NCBI RefSeq assembly: GCF_000195275.1
Contig: NC_015385.1
Span: 992,001 to 1,056,000, forward strand
Length of the DNA: 64,000 nucleotides
Reading direction: 5' to 3'
Origin: Treponema succinifaciens DSM 2489
Lineage (GTDB): Bacteria; Spirochaetota; Spirochaetia; Treponematales; Treponemataceae
Under the pieces are notes generated by a model. That model saw nothing but the letters and a program-made list of their open reading frames with translations, made no database searches and was not told the origin of the DNA. Below are positions 43,556 to 51,872 of the stretch, piece after piece. The translations under genes were made by a program, and so were the position numbers. The number at the start of each line of letters is the position of its first letter. Within the stretch, counting starts at the first letter, position 1.

Positions 43556-44115
43556 GTCTTTTTCAGTTGTTTTTTGTTTTCATGTATATTGGTTTTTTTG
43601 CGGTTGGCGGTGGACTTGTTGCGGCGTCGTTTATGCAAAATGTTCTTGTAAATCAGTACGGACTTATTTCCGCGGAAAAATTTTACAGTATGCTTGCAAT
43701 CAGCGAAAGCACACCCGGACCGATTGGAATAAATATTGCGACTTATATTGGAACTGAGCTTTATGGAATTCCCGGAGGAATCATTGCAACTATTGGCGAA
43801 GTTCTTCCGTCGATTGTTACAATTGTTTTGATTTCAAAATTTTTTTCAAAGTTTCAGGAAAAACCTTTGGTAAAATCAGTATTTAAAACTTTGCGGCCAG
43901 TTACAAGCGGACTTGTTTTGTGTGTTCTTGTTCAGGTTTTTACGCTGGCAATTTTAAATTTAAACCCTCAAAATTCTAATTCTGTGGTTCTGCAGGTTTT
44001 CAATTTGCCGGCTCTTGCTATTTTTGTGGTTTCGCTATTTGTATTATTTAAAACAAAAGTTCATCCAGTTGTAGTTGTTGCTTTTGGTGCGGTTTTTGGA
44101 GTTGTGTTTTTTTAA
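43552..44115 (+). CDS. Chromate transporter, second half
   Basis: A 187-residue partner of the preceding protein, with YIGFFAVGGGLVAASFMQNV and ISESTPGPIGINIATYIGT in the same order. It overlaps the first half by four bases, consistent with assembly into one antiparallel transporter. The next gene's GTG follows its stop codon directly. Confidence 0.85.
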   Translation: MSLFQLFFVFMYIGFFAVGGGLVAASFMQNVLVNQYGLISAEKFYSMLAISESTPGPIGINIATYIGTELYGIPGGIIATIGEVLPSIVTIVLISKFFSKFQEKPLVKSVFKTLRPVTSGLVLCVLVQVFTLAILNLNPQNSNSVVLQVFNLPALAIFVVSLFVLFKTKVHPVVVVAFGAVFGVVFF

Positions 44116-45450
44116 GTGATTTGTTCAGTTTGCCGGCATTGCGGTTTATGTGAAGGCTCGGAAACAAAAAAAAATGTTTCTGTCCTTGCGGATTTTTCTG
44201 GTCTTGAAAATTTAAAAGGCGATAATTCTCTTCCGCTGAATTTTGTTGGAATTGCTTTTGACATTGGAACGACTTCTATAGCCGCAAATATTTTTACGTT
44301 AAAAGACGGAATCCTTGTTGCTTCTGTTGGCGAAGAAAATTGTCAGATTGAATTTGGAAGCGATGTTGTTTCAAGAATTTTGTTTTCAAGCAAACCTTCT
44401 GGTCTTAAAAAACTTCATGAATCAATTTTATCTCAAATAGAAAGAATTTCAAAAAAACTGATTCTTGCATCTCAAAATTTTTTTGTTGAAAATCGCCGCG
44501 GACGGGCAGTGTTAAAGCGTATTGTAATTTCTGGAAACACAGCAATGGAATCATTTGTTCTTGGAATTTCCGCGGTTTCACTTGCGCAGTTTCCTTTTTC
44601 GCTTCCAAGCAAATTCGGATTTTCAGTTGAGTCAAATGAACTTGGAAATTTTGAAACCATTCCTCCTGATTGTGAATTTTATTTTGCTCCTGCGATTGAA
44701 TCTTTTGTTGGCGGCGATACTGTTTGCGCGATGATTGCCTGCGGTTTTTTAGAAAAAGTTGAAAATAAATTTCTTGCTGACATTGGAACAAACTGCGAAC
44801 TTTGCGTTTATTCTGCGGAGTCGGATAAAATTTTTTGCGCGTCAACTTCAGCCGGACCTGCGTTTGAAGGCTATGGAATTGACTGTGGAATTTCTGCTCA
44901 GGAAGGTGCGATTGCAAAAGTTGAATTTCTTAAAAACAATGAAATAAAATGCTTTGTGCTTGGAAATGGAAAGGCGATTGGAATTTGCGGAACTGGAATT
45001 TTAAGCGCAATTTCAGAATTTTTAAAAAGCGGAATAATTGATTTTTTTGGAGCATTTGTTTCAGGAAAAGAAAAAATTATTCTTCAGAATGAAATTTATA
45101 TTTGCCAAAAAGATATAAGAAATTTTCAGCTTGCAAAGTCAGCTGTTTTAACTGGACTTGAAATTCTTTCTGAAAAATCAGGATGCAAATCCGGAACTCT
45201 TTATTTGGCTGGAGGCTTCGGTTCGCTTCTTGATATAAAAGATGCCTGCGCTGTAAAAATGATTCCAAGTTTTCTTTCTGAAAAAACTTTTGCTGCTGGA
45301 AATGCTTCTCTTTGCGGAGCTTCGATTTTGCTTTTAAATTTAGGTTTAAGAAAATCTGCTTGTGAACTTGCAGAAAATTCAGTTCATGTAGATCTTGCGC
45401 AAGATAAATCCTTTGAAAATCTGTATATAAAAAACTTGAATTTTAAATAG
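44116..45450 (+). CDS. ASKHA-domain RACo-like protein with a short Cys cluster instead of ferredoxin
   Basis: A 444-residue protein matching the ATPase part (DUF4445/RACo C-terminal) of reductive activators of corrinoid proteins: GIAFDIGTTSIAANIF, VISGNTAMESFVLG, FVGGDTVCAMIACG, and ADIGTNCELCVYS. Full-length RACo proteins begin with a 2Fe-2S ferredoxin domain; here it is missing and the N-terminus carries CSVCRHCGLC, four cysteines at positions 3, 6, 9 and 12, which could bind one metal cluster. It starts at GTG adjoining the stop of the transporter. RACo proteins use ATP to re-reduce Co(II) corrinoid enzymes; no corrinoid partner is nearby. Confidence 0.8.
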   Translation: MICSVCRHCGLCEGSETKKNVSVLADFSGLENLKGDNSLPLNFVGIAFDIGTTSIAANIFTLKDGILVASVGEENCQIEFGSDVVSRILFSSKPSGLKKLHESILSQIERISKKLILASQNFFVENRRGRAVLKRIVISGNTAMESFVLGISAVSLAQFPFSLPSKFGFSVESNELGNFETIPPDCEFYFAPAIESFVGGDTVCAMIACGFLEKVENKFLADIGTNCELCVYSAESDKIFCASTSAGPAFEGYGIDCGISAQEGAIAKVEFLKNNEIKCFVLGNGKAIGICGTGILSAISEFLKSGIIDFFGAFVSGKEKIILQNEIYICQKDIRNFQLAKSAVLTGLEILSEKSGCKSGTLYLAGGFGSLLDIKDACAVKMIPSFLSEKTFAAGNASLCGASILLLNLGLRKSACELAENSVHVDLAQDKSFENLYIKNLNFK

Positions 45451-45483
45451 CCATTTTTGCTTAGTTTCAAATTTCGCGGTTCA

Positions 45484-45512
45484 TTGCTTTTTTTATAGAA
45501 ACTCGATATATT
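45484..45512 (+). promoter_or_regulatory. Promoter of prfA-prmC
   Basis: TTGCTT (45484-45489) and TATATT (45507-45512), spacer 17; the ATG at 45522 is nine bases downstream of the -10 with no Shine-Dalgarno sequence. Confidence 0.6.
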
Positions 45513-45521
45513 TTATAGACT

Positions 45522-46607
45522 ATGGACTTGATAAAAAAACTTGAAGATCTTTCTGTGCGTTACACTGTTGTTTCAGAACTTATTGGAGATGCCTCTTTAA
45601 TTAAGGATCAAAAAAAATATAAAGAAACAATGCGTGAGCATCAGCAGCTTACAGAACTTATGTCGCTTTACGATGAATATAAAAAAATTCTAAAAGGAAT
45701 TGAAGATGCGACTGTCCTCATAACAGAAGAGGAAGACCGCGATATGAAAGAGCTTGCAAGAGAAGAACTGAAAGAACTTGAGGAAAAAAAGCCTAAGCTG
45801 GAAGAAGAAATAAAACTTAAGCTAATTCCACCAGATCCTCTTGATGAAAAAAATATTATTCTTGAAATTAGAAGCGCAGCTGGTGGAGATGAAGCAAGCC
45901 TTTTTGTTCGTGATTTGTGGGAAATGTATATGCATCTTGCAGAACGCAAAGGCTGGAAAACTGAAACGATGGAAGCTCAGGAAACTGAAGTCGGTGGATT
46001 CAATAAAATTGTAACATCAATTGCTGGAAAATTTGTTTATGGAACTTTAAGGTGGGAAAGCGGAGTTCATCGTGTTCAGCGAGTTCCTGCAACAGAAAGC
46101 CAAGGACGACTTCAGACTTCAACCGTAACGGTCGCGGTTTTGCCGGAAGCAGAAGAAACTGAAATTCAAATTCGTCCAGAGGATGTCCGCGTTGACGTTA
46201 TGCGTGCCGGTGGTCCTGGCGGTCAGTGTGTTAACACAACGGATTCTGCAGTCCGCTTGACTCATATTCCTACTGGAATTGTTGTTATTCAGCAGGATGA
46301 AAAAAGTCAGCATAAAAACAAAGACAAGGCGTTCAGGGTTTTGCGTGCACGTCTTTTCGATCTTGAAGAAAGCAAGCGTCAGTCGGAGCGCGCGGATGCA
46401 AGAAAAAACATGGTTGGAAGCGGCGCCCGCAGTGAAAAAATCCGCACTTATAATTTTCCGCAGGACAGAGTTACAGACCACCGCATAAATTTGAGCTTAC
46501 ACAATTTGCCTTCATTTATGATGGGCAACATGGATGAGATGCTGGATGCGCTGAATGTATATGCAAAAGAAGAGCAGTTAAAAGACAGTTCTGATCTTGT
46601 AAACTGA
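45522..46607 (+). CDS. prfA: Peptide chain release factor 1
   Basis: A 361-residue class-I release factor recognising UAA and UAG. GGPGGQCVNTTDSAVR near residue 230 contains the GGQ peptidyl-hydrolysis motif, and the PAT-type anticodon-like tripeptide is in RVPATESQGR. The following gene, prmC, methylates the GGQ glutamine; this pairing is conserved across bacteria. Nearly leaderless start. Confidence 0.97.
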   Translation: MDLIKKLEDLSVRYTVVSELIGDASLIKDQKKYKETMREHQQLTELMSLYDEYKKILKGIEDATVLITEEEDRDMKELAREELKELEEKKPKLEEEIKLKLIPPDPLDEKNIILEIRSAAGGDEASLFVRDLWEMYMHLAERKGWKTETMEAQETEVGGFNKIVTSIAGKFVYGTLRWESGVHRVQRVPATESQGRLQTSTVTVAVLPEAEETEIQIRPEDVRVDVMRAGGPGGQCVNTTDSAVRLTHIPTGIVVIQQDEKSQHKNKDKAFRVLRARLFDLEESKRQSERADARKNMVGSGARSEKIRTYNFPQDRVTDHRINLSLHNLPSFMMGNMDEMLDALNVYAKEEQLKDSSDLVN

Positions 46608-46615
46608 AATTTAAA

Positions 46616-47548
46616 ATGACAATAAGCCAAGCCAGAAAGTTTGCATTATCAGAATTAAAATTCAGCCCAAGTCCTATTCTTGATGCGGATGTTATTTTAA
46701 AATGGATTTTGAAATGTGATCAGACTTTTATTCTTTTTCATTCTGAAACAGAACTTTCTGAGCTGCAAAAAAATATTTTTTGTTCTTCAATTGAAAAAAG
46801 AAAAACTGGCTTGCCTGTTGCTTATATTACAGGAATAAAAGAATTTTTCGGATCTGATTTTGAGGTTGACAAAAATGTTCTTATTCCCAAGCCGGACACA
46901 GAATTGCTTGTTGAAAATGCTGTTAATTTTATTGAAGAAAAATTTCATGCGTCTTCTGACTGTAAGATTCTTTCTGTCTGTGATATGTGTTCTGGAAGCG
47001 GATGCGTTGGAATCAGCATTTTAAAATTTATAGAAGAAAAAAAAATTATTCCAAAATCATTGCTCCCTAAAATTATTTTTGCAGACATAAGTAAAAAAAC
47101 TCTTGATATTGCAAAAAAAAATTCTTTGCGTTTGCTTAGCGAATTTGCTTTTGAAAAAACTGTTTTTGTTCAAAGTAATCTTTTTGAAAATTTAGGGCAA
47201 AGCAGAAACGGTCTTTTTGATGTCATTGTTTCTAATCCTCCGTACATTCCTTATTCTCAAACTGTTGAGCTTTTAAAAGACGGAAGAAGCGAGCCTTCGC
47301 TTGCGTTATGCGGCGACATTGATTTGAATGGAAATCTTACAAACTTTGACGACGGACTTGAAATTATACGGAACTTGATTTTTCAGTCAGTTGATTTTTT
47401 AAATCCGGGCGGAATTTTGATTTTAGAAACTGGCGAATACAATGCTTTTCAAACTAAAAAAATAATGGAAGATTCAGAATTCAAAGATGTAAAAATTTAT
47501 AAAGACTTGGAAGGACAGTTTAGAAATGTCAGCGGAATTCTTGCTTGA
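46616..47548 (+). CDS. prmC: Release-factor glutamine N5-methyltransferase
   Basis: A 310-residue HemK/PrmC enzyme methylating the GGQ glutamine of release factors. PVAYITGIKEFFGSDFEV, the SAM-binding CDMCSGSGCVGISIL and the catalytic VIVSNPPYIPYS near residue 205 are intact. Eight bases after prfA. The next gene begins inside its last 23 bases. Confidence 0.95.
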   Translation: MTISQARKFALSELKFSPSPILDADVILKWILKCDQTFILFHSETELSELQKNIFCSSIEKRKTGLPVAYITGIKEFFGSDFEVDKNVLIPKPDTELLVENAVNFIEEKFHASSDCKILSVCDMCSGSGCVGISILKFIEEKKIIPKSLLPKIIFADISKKTLDIAKKNSLRLLSEFAFEKTVFVQSNLFENLGQSRNGLFDVIVSNPPYIPYSQTVELLKDGRSEPSLALCGDIDLNGNLTNFDDGLEIIRNLIFQSVDFLNPGGILILETGEYNAFQTKKIMEDSEFKDVKIYKDLEGQFRNVSGILA

Positions 47549-48815
47549 AATAAAATCTCTTGCGCATAAAAATAATGTTCCCATTATGCAGGATGCAACT
47601 TCTGAATTTATTTTCAGTTTTATAAAAAAACATAATGTGAAATCAGTTTTGGAAATTGGAACTGCTGTTGGATATTCTGCTATTCAGTTTGCGCTTGTTG
47701 ATGAAAGTGTAAAAGTTACGACAATTGAAATCGACATTGACCGCACTATTCAGGCAATCAAAAATGTGGAAAAATGCGGTTTGAAAAGCAGAATAAAAAT
47801 TATAAACAACGATGCCTTGGCTTGCGATATAAATGAAAAATTCGATTTGATTTTTATCGACGCAGCAAAAGCTCAGTACGAAAAATTTTTTGAAAAGTTC
47901 AAGGCGAATTTAAATCCAAAAGGCGCAATCATAAGCGACAATTTGCTGTTTCATGGAATTGTTGAAAATCAGAATTTAACCAAAAGTTATAGCACAAAAA
48001 AGCTTGTTAGAAAAATAAAACGTTATGTGAATTTTTTGAAAGAAAATATAGAGTTTACAACTGAATTTTATAAAACTGGAGACGGAATTTCTGTCAGCAA
48101 GTTTAAAACTGATTATTCAAATTTTATTTCAGAAGAAAATTTTCTTGAAGAAAAAGAATATTTTAAGATTTTTAAAATTGACCAGAAGTGCCTTTTAAAG
48201 CTTTTCGATGAAAATGTTTCAAAAGAATTTGCATTGATGGATTTTAGAAATTCCCAGTTTGCATACAATCAAAATATTTCAAAATTTATGCCTTGTGATT
48301 TTCTGAAAATAAGCGGTTGCTTTGGAATTGTTTTTCAAAATGATGATGAAAAATTTCCATCGCGGATTTTGAATGAATTTGATAAGAATATTTTTTCTGA
48401 CAAATTTACTTTGCTTCATGAAAAACTTTTGAGTTTAAATGCGGAAAGTCTTGCAAGCTACAAAGAGCTTCTGCTTTTTATTTTAGGCGGAAATTCAAAA
48501 GAAAATTCTTCTGTGATAAGAAAACTGAAAAAACTTCCAGAAGGAAATTTTTTTTGCCAGGGAAATTTCTGTCCAGAAAATATTTTAATTGATGAAAATA
48601 AAAATTTGTTTGCCTCAAATTTTCTTTTGTCTTGTAAAGGTCCAAAAGAATTTGACATTGCCAGAACTTTTTATATTTTATCAAAAACTAACTCTGAAAA
48701 ATCAATTTTAAAATCAGAGGATTATTTAATAAAAATGGAAATTGATAAAGAAAGTCTACTGCCTTTTATCGAAGTTTTCAATGAATTTGAAAATTCTTTC
48801 TATGATATTTTTTAG
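47526..48815 (+). CDS. TrmR-like O-methyltransferase fused to a kinase-like domain with altered catalytic residues
   Basis: A 429-residue protein. Residues 1-205 are a class-I SAM O-methyltransferase of the TrmR/caffeoyl-CoA type (VLEIGTAVGYSAIQFAL, FDLIFIDAAKAQYEKFF, ISDNLLFHGIV), suggesting methylation of 5-hydroxyuridine in tRNA. Residues ~215-429 resemble aminoglycoside-phosphotransferase/choline-kinase folds: GNFFCQGNFCPENILID aligns with the HGDFHPGNILxD catalytic loop and LSCKGPKEFDIARTFYIL with the closing DxxxxGPxxxDIA segment. However, HGD has become QGN and the metal Asp before the second block is Asn, so kinase activity is doubtful. Translated from within prmC. Confidence 0.75.
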   Translation: MSAEFLLEIKSLAHKNNVPIMQDATSEFIFSFIKKHNVKSVLEIGTAVGYSAIQFALVDESVKVTTIEIDIDRTIQAIKNVEKCGLKSRIKIINNDALACDINEKFDLIFIDAAKAQYEKFFEKFKANLNPKGAIISDNLLFHGIVENQNLTKSYSTKKLVRKIKRYVNFLKENIEFTTEFYKTGDGISVSKFKTDYSNFISEENFLEEKEYFKIFKIDQKCLLKLFDENVSKEFALMDFRNSQFAYNQNISKFMPCDFLKISGCFGIVFQNDDEKFPSRILNEFDKNIFSDKFTLLHEKLLSLNAESLASYKELLLFILGGNSKENSSVIRKLKKLPEGNFFCQGNFCPENILIDENKNLFASNFLLSCKGPKEFDIARTFYILSKTNSEKSILKSEDYLIKMEIDKESLLPFIEVFNEFENSFYDIF

Positions 48816-49957
48816 AAAATCAATTTTAAAACATCCGCAATTTTCTTTTTTGTTACAGTTTTTGGATTCAGTTCTGTATATTTGTTTTTTAAAATATTTT
48901 CCTGAATAAACAAAACGTCTTCCTTTGAAATTTTTACTTCTTCAACCTTTTTTGCTGCAGAAAGTTCTTTGAAAAATTTTTCAACAGAAGTTACCGCAGT
49001 TTTTCTAAATGATTCAGGAGAAGCCGAAGATGAAACTTTTGCTCCCATATTTACTGCGATGGCTTTGTATTTTTGTCCTGTTGAAGCCGCATTGAATTCC
49101 ATTGACTCCTTAAATATTGGAATTATGGATTTTGAAAAAGAAATGCCAACTGCTGCTTCCACTGAAAGTGATGCTGCTGTTGCAAAAGCCGCGCCTCCAT
49201 TTGAAAAAGCTATGCCGGTGCAATATTGCGCATAAAGCATATTTTCTATTGCCTTTGAATTTCCTTTTGAGGCTGAAAGCGCATTTTCAGAAATCAACTT
49301 TATTGCCTTTAATGCGAAAAAGTCACTTAAGTCCCATGAAGATTTGCAGATAAACGATTCAATGGAAGAAGCCAAAAGCGAGGTGGCTAAAACTGAAAAG
49401 TCGTTTTTGTTGGCAACGGAAGCAAGCTCTGTGTCGAAAAAAAATGCTTTTGGAATTGCGTTTGTGTCTGCGCATTCAATTTTTTTCCGCTGCGATTCGT
49501 CTTCTAAGATAAAAACGTGGCTGGAATCCCATGGGCTTCCGATTGAAGTGAAAAACATATAAAGAGGAATTGCTTTGTTTTTTGATTTTGCTTTTCTTTC
49601 CAATTTTCTTGGATCTGAAATTTCTGGATTTGAAAGAAGAATCGACACTGCCTTTGCAATGTCTGAAACTGATTTTGAGCCTACGGAAATTACTGCGTCA
49701 GCCCTGAGTGTTTTTGCTGCGTTCAATGCGGCTCTTGTATCGGAAAGAGAAGCGACTTGGCTTACTCTGTCAAAAATGCTGTATACGATTTTGTTTTTTG
49801 CAAGCATTGAGGAAATTTTTTTTAATGCGCTTTGAAATTCGGGGGCTGCTATGATAAAAATTCTTTGAAAATCGCTGTTTTTTATTTCTTCATTGAAATT
49901 TTTTAAAGTGTCTGCTCCAAAAAATGAAATTCCTGTTGTGACAATTTGATTCGACAT
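48812..49957 (-). CDS. Iron-containing alcohol dehydrogenase family protein without metal histidines
   Basis: A 381-residue protein with the overall layout of group-III alcohol dehydrogenases (NAD fold, then helical metal domain). The usual GGGSPxDxAK loop is ISVGSKSVSDIAKAV and TAGTGSE is TSIGSPWDSS. At the metal site the DxxxH of MDALTHAIE aligns with Ser193/Ser197 (in LLASSIESF) and the later histidines with Thr260 and a non-His near 274; His147 is the only histidine in the whole protein. Hence a metal-dependent dehydrogenase reaction is unlikely as annotated by family. GAGG is six bases before ATG 49957. It is convergent with the upstream operon. Confidence 0.75.
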   Translation of the reverse strand: MSNQIVTTGISFFGADTLKNFNEEIKNSDFQRIFIIAAPEFQSALKKISSMLAKNKIVYSIFDRVSQVASLSDTRAALNAAKTLRADAVISVGSKSVSDIAKAVSILLSNPEISDPRKLERKAKSKNKAIPLYMFFTSIGSPWDSSHVFILEDESQRKKIECADTNAIPKAFFFDTELASVANKNDFSVLATSLLASSIESFICKSSWDLSDFFALKAIKLISENALSASKGNSKAIENMLYAQYCTGIAFSNGGAAFATAASLSVEAAVGISFSKSIIPIFKESMEFNAASTGQKYKAIAVNMGAKVSSSASPESFRKTAVTSVEKFFKELSAAKKVEEVKISKEDVLFIQENILKNKYTELNPKTVTKKKIADVLKLIF

Positions 49958-50065
49958 TTTTTTCCTCAAAGATTCAATTCTATTATGAACTGAAATTATA
50001 TATACGTCAACTAAAATTTGAGCTATTCTTAAAACTAATTGCTATTTATAGTCTTTTTTGTCTTA

Positions 50066-50094
50066 TTGTAAATAATTCTTAGTTCAGATAGAAT
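50066..50094 (+). promoter_or_regulatory. Promoter of the zinc ABC transporter operon
   Basis: TTGTAA (50066-50071) and TAGAAT (50089-50094), spacer 17. The ATG at 50102 is seven bases after the -10, so the mRNA is probably leaderless. No clear Zur box. Confidence 0.65.
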
Positions 50095-50101
50095 AGATTT
50101 T

Positions 50102-51034
50102 ATGGAAGAAAAAAAATCTCTTAAAATAACCTTAATTTTTACAATTTGTTTTTTTGTGTTTATTGTTTCCTTTTTTTCAGTTTGGAAAGTTTCTTTGTCG
50201 GAAAAACGGGTCTCTGCTTCAGCTGATTCTGAAAAAATAAAAATAACGGCATCTTTCTATCCTATTTACATAATGCTTTTGAATTTGACGGATGGAATTG
50301 ATGATGTTGAAGTTTCGCTTTTGGCTCCTGCTGAAACTGGCTGCTTGCATGATTATCAGCTTACAACTGGCGACATGAAGCTTATTGAAAAATGTGACAT
50401 TCTTGTTGTGAATGGAAGCGGAATGGAAGATTTTTTTGACAAGGCTTTTTCACTGAAAAAAAATTCAGTTGTGGTTGCTTCTGATGGTTTTAAGCCTTTT
50501 GATGGAAATCCTCATGTGTGGGTGAGCGTTTCCGGTGCGATTTACGAAGTGCAAAAAATAACGGAAGGACTTTGTTCGCTTGATTCAAAAAATTCAGAAA
50601 GCTACAAAAAAAATTATTTGATTTATATAGAAAAATTAAATGCTCTTGAACAAAAAATGAAGACTTCTCTTGCTCCTTTCGCTGGAAAAAAAATCATAAC
50701 TTTCCATGAAGCGTTTCCTTATTTTGCAAAGGAATTCGGTTTTGAAATTTCGGCAGTTATTGAGCAGGAGCCGGGAACTGTTCCGAGCGCAAAGGAGCTG
50801 GCAAAAATAATTGAAAGTATAAAATCAGTTACGAATCGAGGTGAAGAAGTTGCTCTTTTTGCTGAGCCTCAATATTCTTCAAGCGTGGCGAAAATTATTT
50901 CCAATGAAACCGGACTTTCAGTTTATGAGCTTGATCCGTGCGTAAATGGTCAGTTGGAAAAAAACGCATATATTGAAGGCATGGAAAAAAATCTTTCAGT
51001 TTTGATGAATGCTTTTTCAGAGGAAAAAAAATAA
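50102..51034 (+). CDS. znuA: Zinc/manganese ABC transporter substrate-binding protein
   Basis: A 310-residue cluster-A-I metal-binding protein with an N-terminal hydrophobic anchor (residues 8-27). Ligand candidates are His in CLHDYQ, His in NPHVWVS, His in TFHEAFPYFAKEFG, and Glu/Asp in AEPQYSSS. There is no long His-rich loop. It captures Zn(II) or Mn(II) in the periplasm for the permease encoded by the next two genes. Directly adjoins the ATPase gene. Confidence 0.9.
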   Translation: MEEKKSLKITLIFTICFFVFIVSFFSVWKVSLSEKRVSASADSEKIKITASFYPIYIMLLNLTDGIDDVEVSLLAPAETGCLHDYQLTTGDMKLIEKCDILVVNGSGMEDFFDKAFSLKKNSVVVASDGFKPFDGNPHVWVSVSGAIYEVQKITEGLCSLDSKNSESYKKNYLIYIEKLNALEQKMKTSLAPFAGKKIITFHEAFPYFAKEFGFEISAVIEQEPGTVPSAKELAKIIESIKSVTNRGEEVALFAEPQYSSSVAKIISNETGLSVYELDPCVNGQLEKNAYIEGMEKNLSVLMNAFSEEKK

Positions 51035-51855
51035 TGCCTTGCCTTGTTGGAAAATCTCATGTCTGCTGCACACGGATAGAAAACTTAAGTGTAAAAGCTG
51101 GCGGTGAATATATTTTAAAAGATATAAATCTTCATTTGCATTGCGGCGAGCTTACTGCGATTGTTGGAAGAAACGGCGCAGGAAAAACAACTTTTATAAA
51201 GGCACTGCTGAATACAATTCCTCATTCAGGAAATATAATTTTTGAAGGTGAAAGGTGCGCGGGAAATTGCGGAAAAGATCACACAACTGACCATGACCGT
51301 TTTTGCACTTGCCGAAAAAGAATTCCTTACACTACAACTAAGCCTGTGTTTGGCTATGTTCCTCAGACTCTTTCTGTTGAGCCGGGAAGTCCTGTCTGCG
51401 TTGAAGATTTGGTTTTTGCTTGCACTTCAAAAAGACCTGTGTGGCTAAGGCACAGAAAAAAAGATATTGAAGCCGCTTCTGAAATTCTTTCATGCACAAA
51501 TTCCCATCAGCTTTTAAAACGCAGAGTCTGTGATTTGTCTGGCGGAGAACTTCAGCGTGTCATGCTTGCGCTTGCGATAAATCCTTTGCCGGATATTTTG
51601 CTTTTAGATGAGCCTGTAAGCGGTGTTGACAGAGTAGGGCTGAAATCTTTTTACGAGCTTGTTTCTTCTATACGCCGTGATTTTGACATAACGATTCTTT
51701 TGATAAGCCATGATTTGGATTTGGTGGCGCGCCATGCTGACAGAGTCGTTTTTATAAATAATGCCAGTGCGGTCGTTGGAACTGTAAAAGATGTTTACCG
51801 CCAAAAAGATTTTATGGAAGTTTTCGGACATATTATGCTTCCTGATGAATATTAA
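51034..51855 (+). CDS. znuC: Zinc ABC transporter ATPase with a Cys/His-rich insertion
   Basis: A 273-residue ABC ATPase. Walker A GRNGAGKTT (45-53), Q-loop YVPQ (108-111), signature LSGGELQR and Walker B ILLLDEP are intact. Between Walker A and the Q-loop is an extra segment with Cys75, Cys79, His83, His87, Cys91 and Cys93 (CAGNCGKDHTTDHDRFCTC), and the N-terminus adds Cys3, Cys11 and Cys12. Such a cluster could bind zinc on the cytoplasmic side and tune transport; that is inference. It drives the ZnuB-type permease. No clear Shine-Dalgarno sequence; translationally coupled to znuA. Confidence 0.9.
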   Translation: MPCLVGKSHVCCTRIENLSVKAGGEYILKDINLHLHCGELTAIVGRNGAGKTTFIKALLNTIPHSGNIIFEGERCAGNCGKDHTTDHDRFCTCRKRIPYTTTKPVFGYVPQTLSVEPGSPVCVEDLVFACTSKRPVWLRHRKKDIEAASEILSCTNSHQLLKRRVCDLSGGELQRVMLALAINPLPDILLLDEPVSGVDRVGLKSFYELVSSIRRDFDITILLISHDLDLVARHADRVVFINNASAVVGTVKDVYRQKDFMEVFGHIMLPDEY

Positions 51856-51872
51856 AAACCGGAGTGAAATTT

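Noticed and set aside
44405-44917. 170-codon minus-strand open frame
   Set aside because: Antisense to the RACo-like gene; Gln/Lys-rich low-complexity product typical of a shadow frame.
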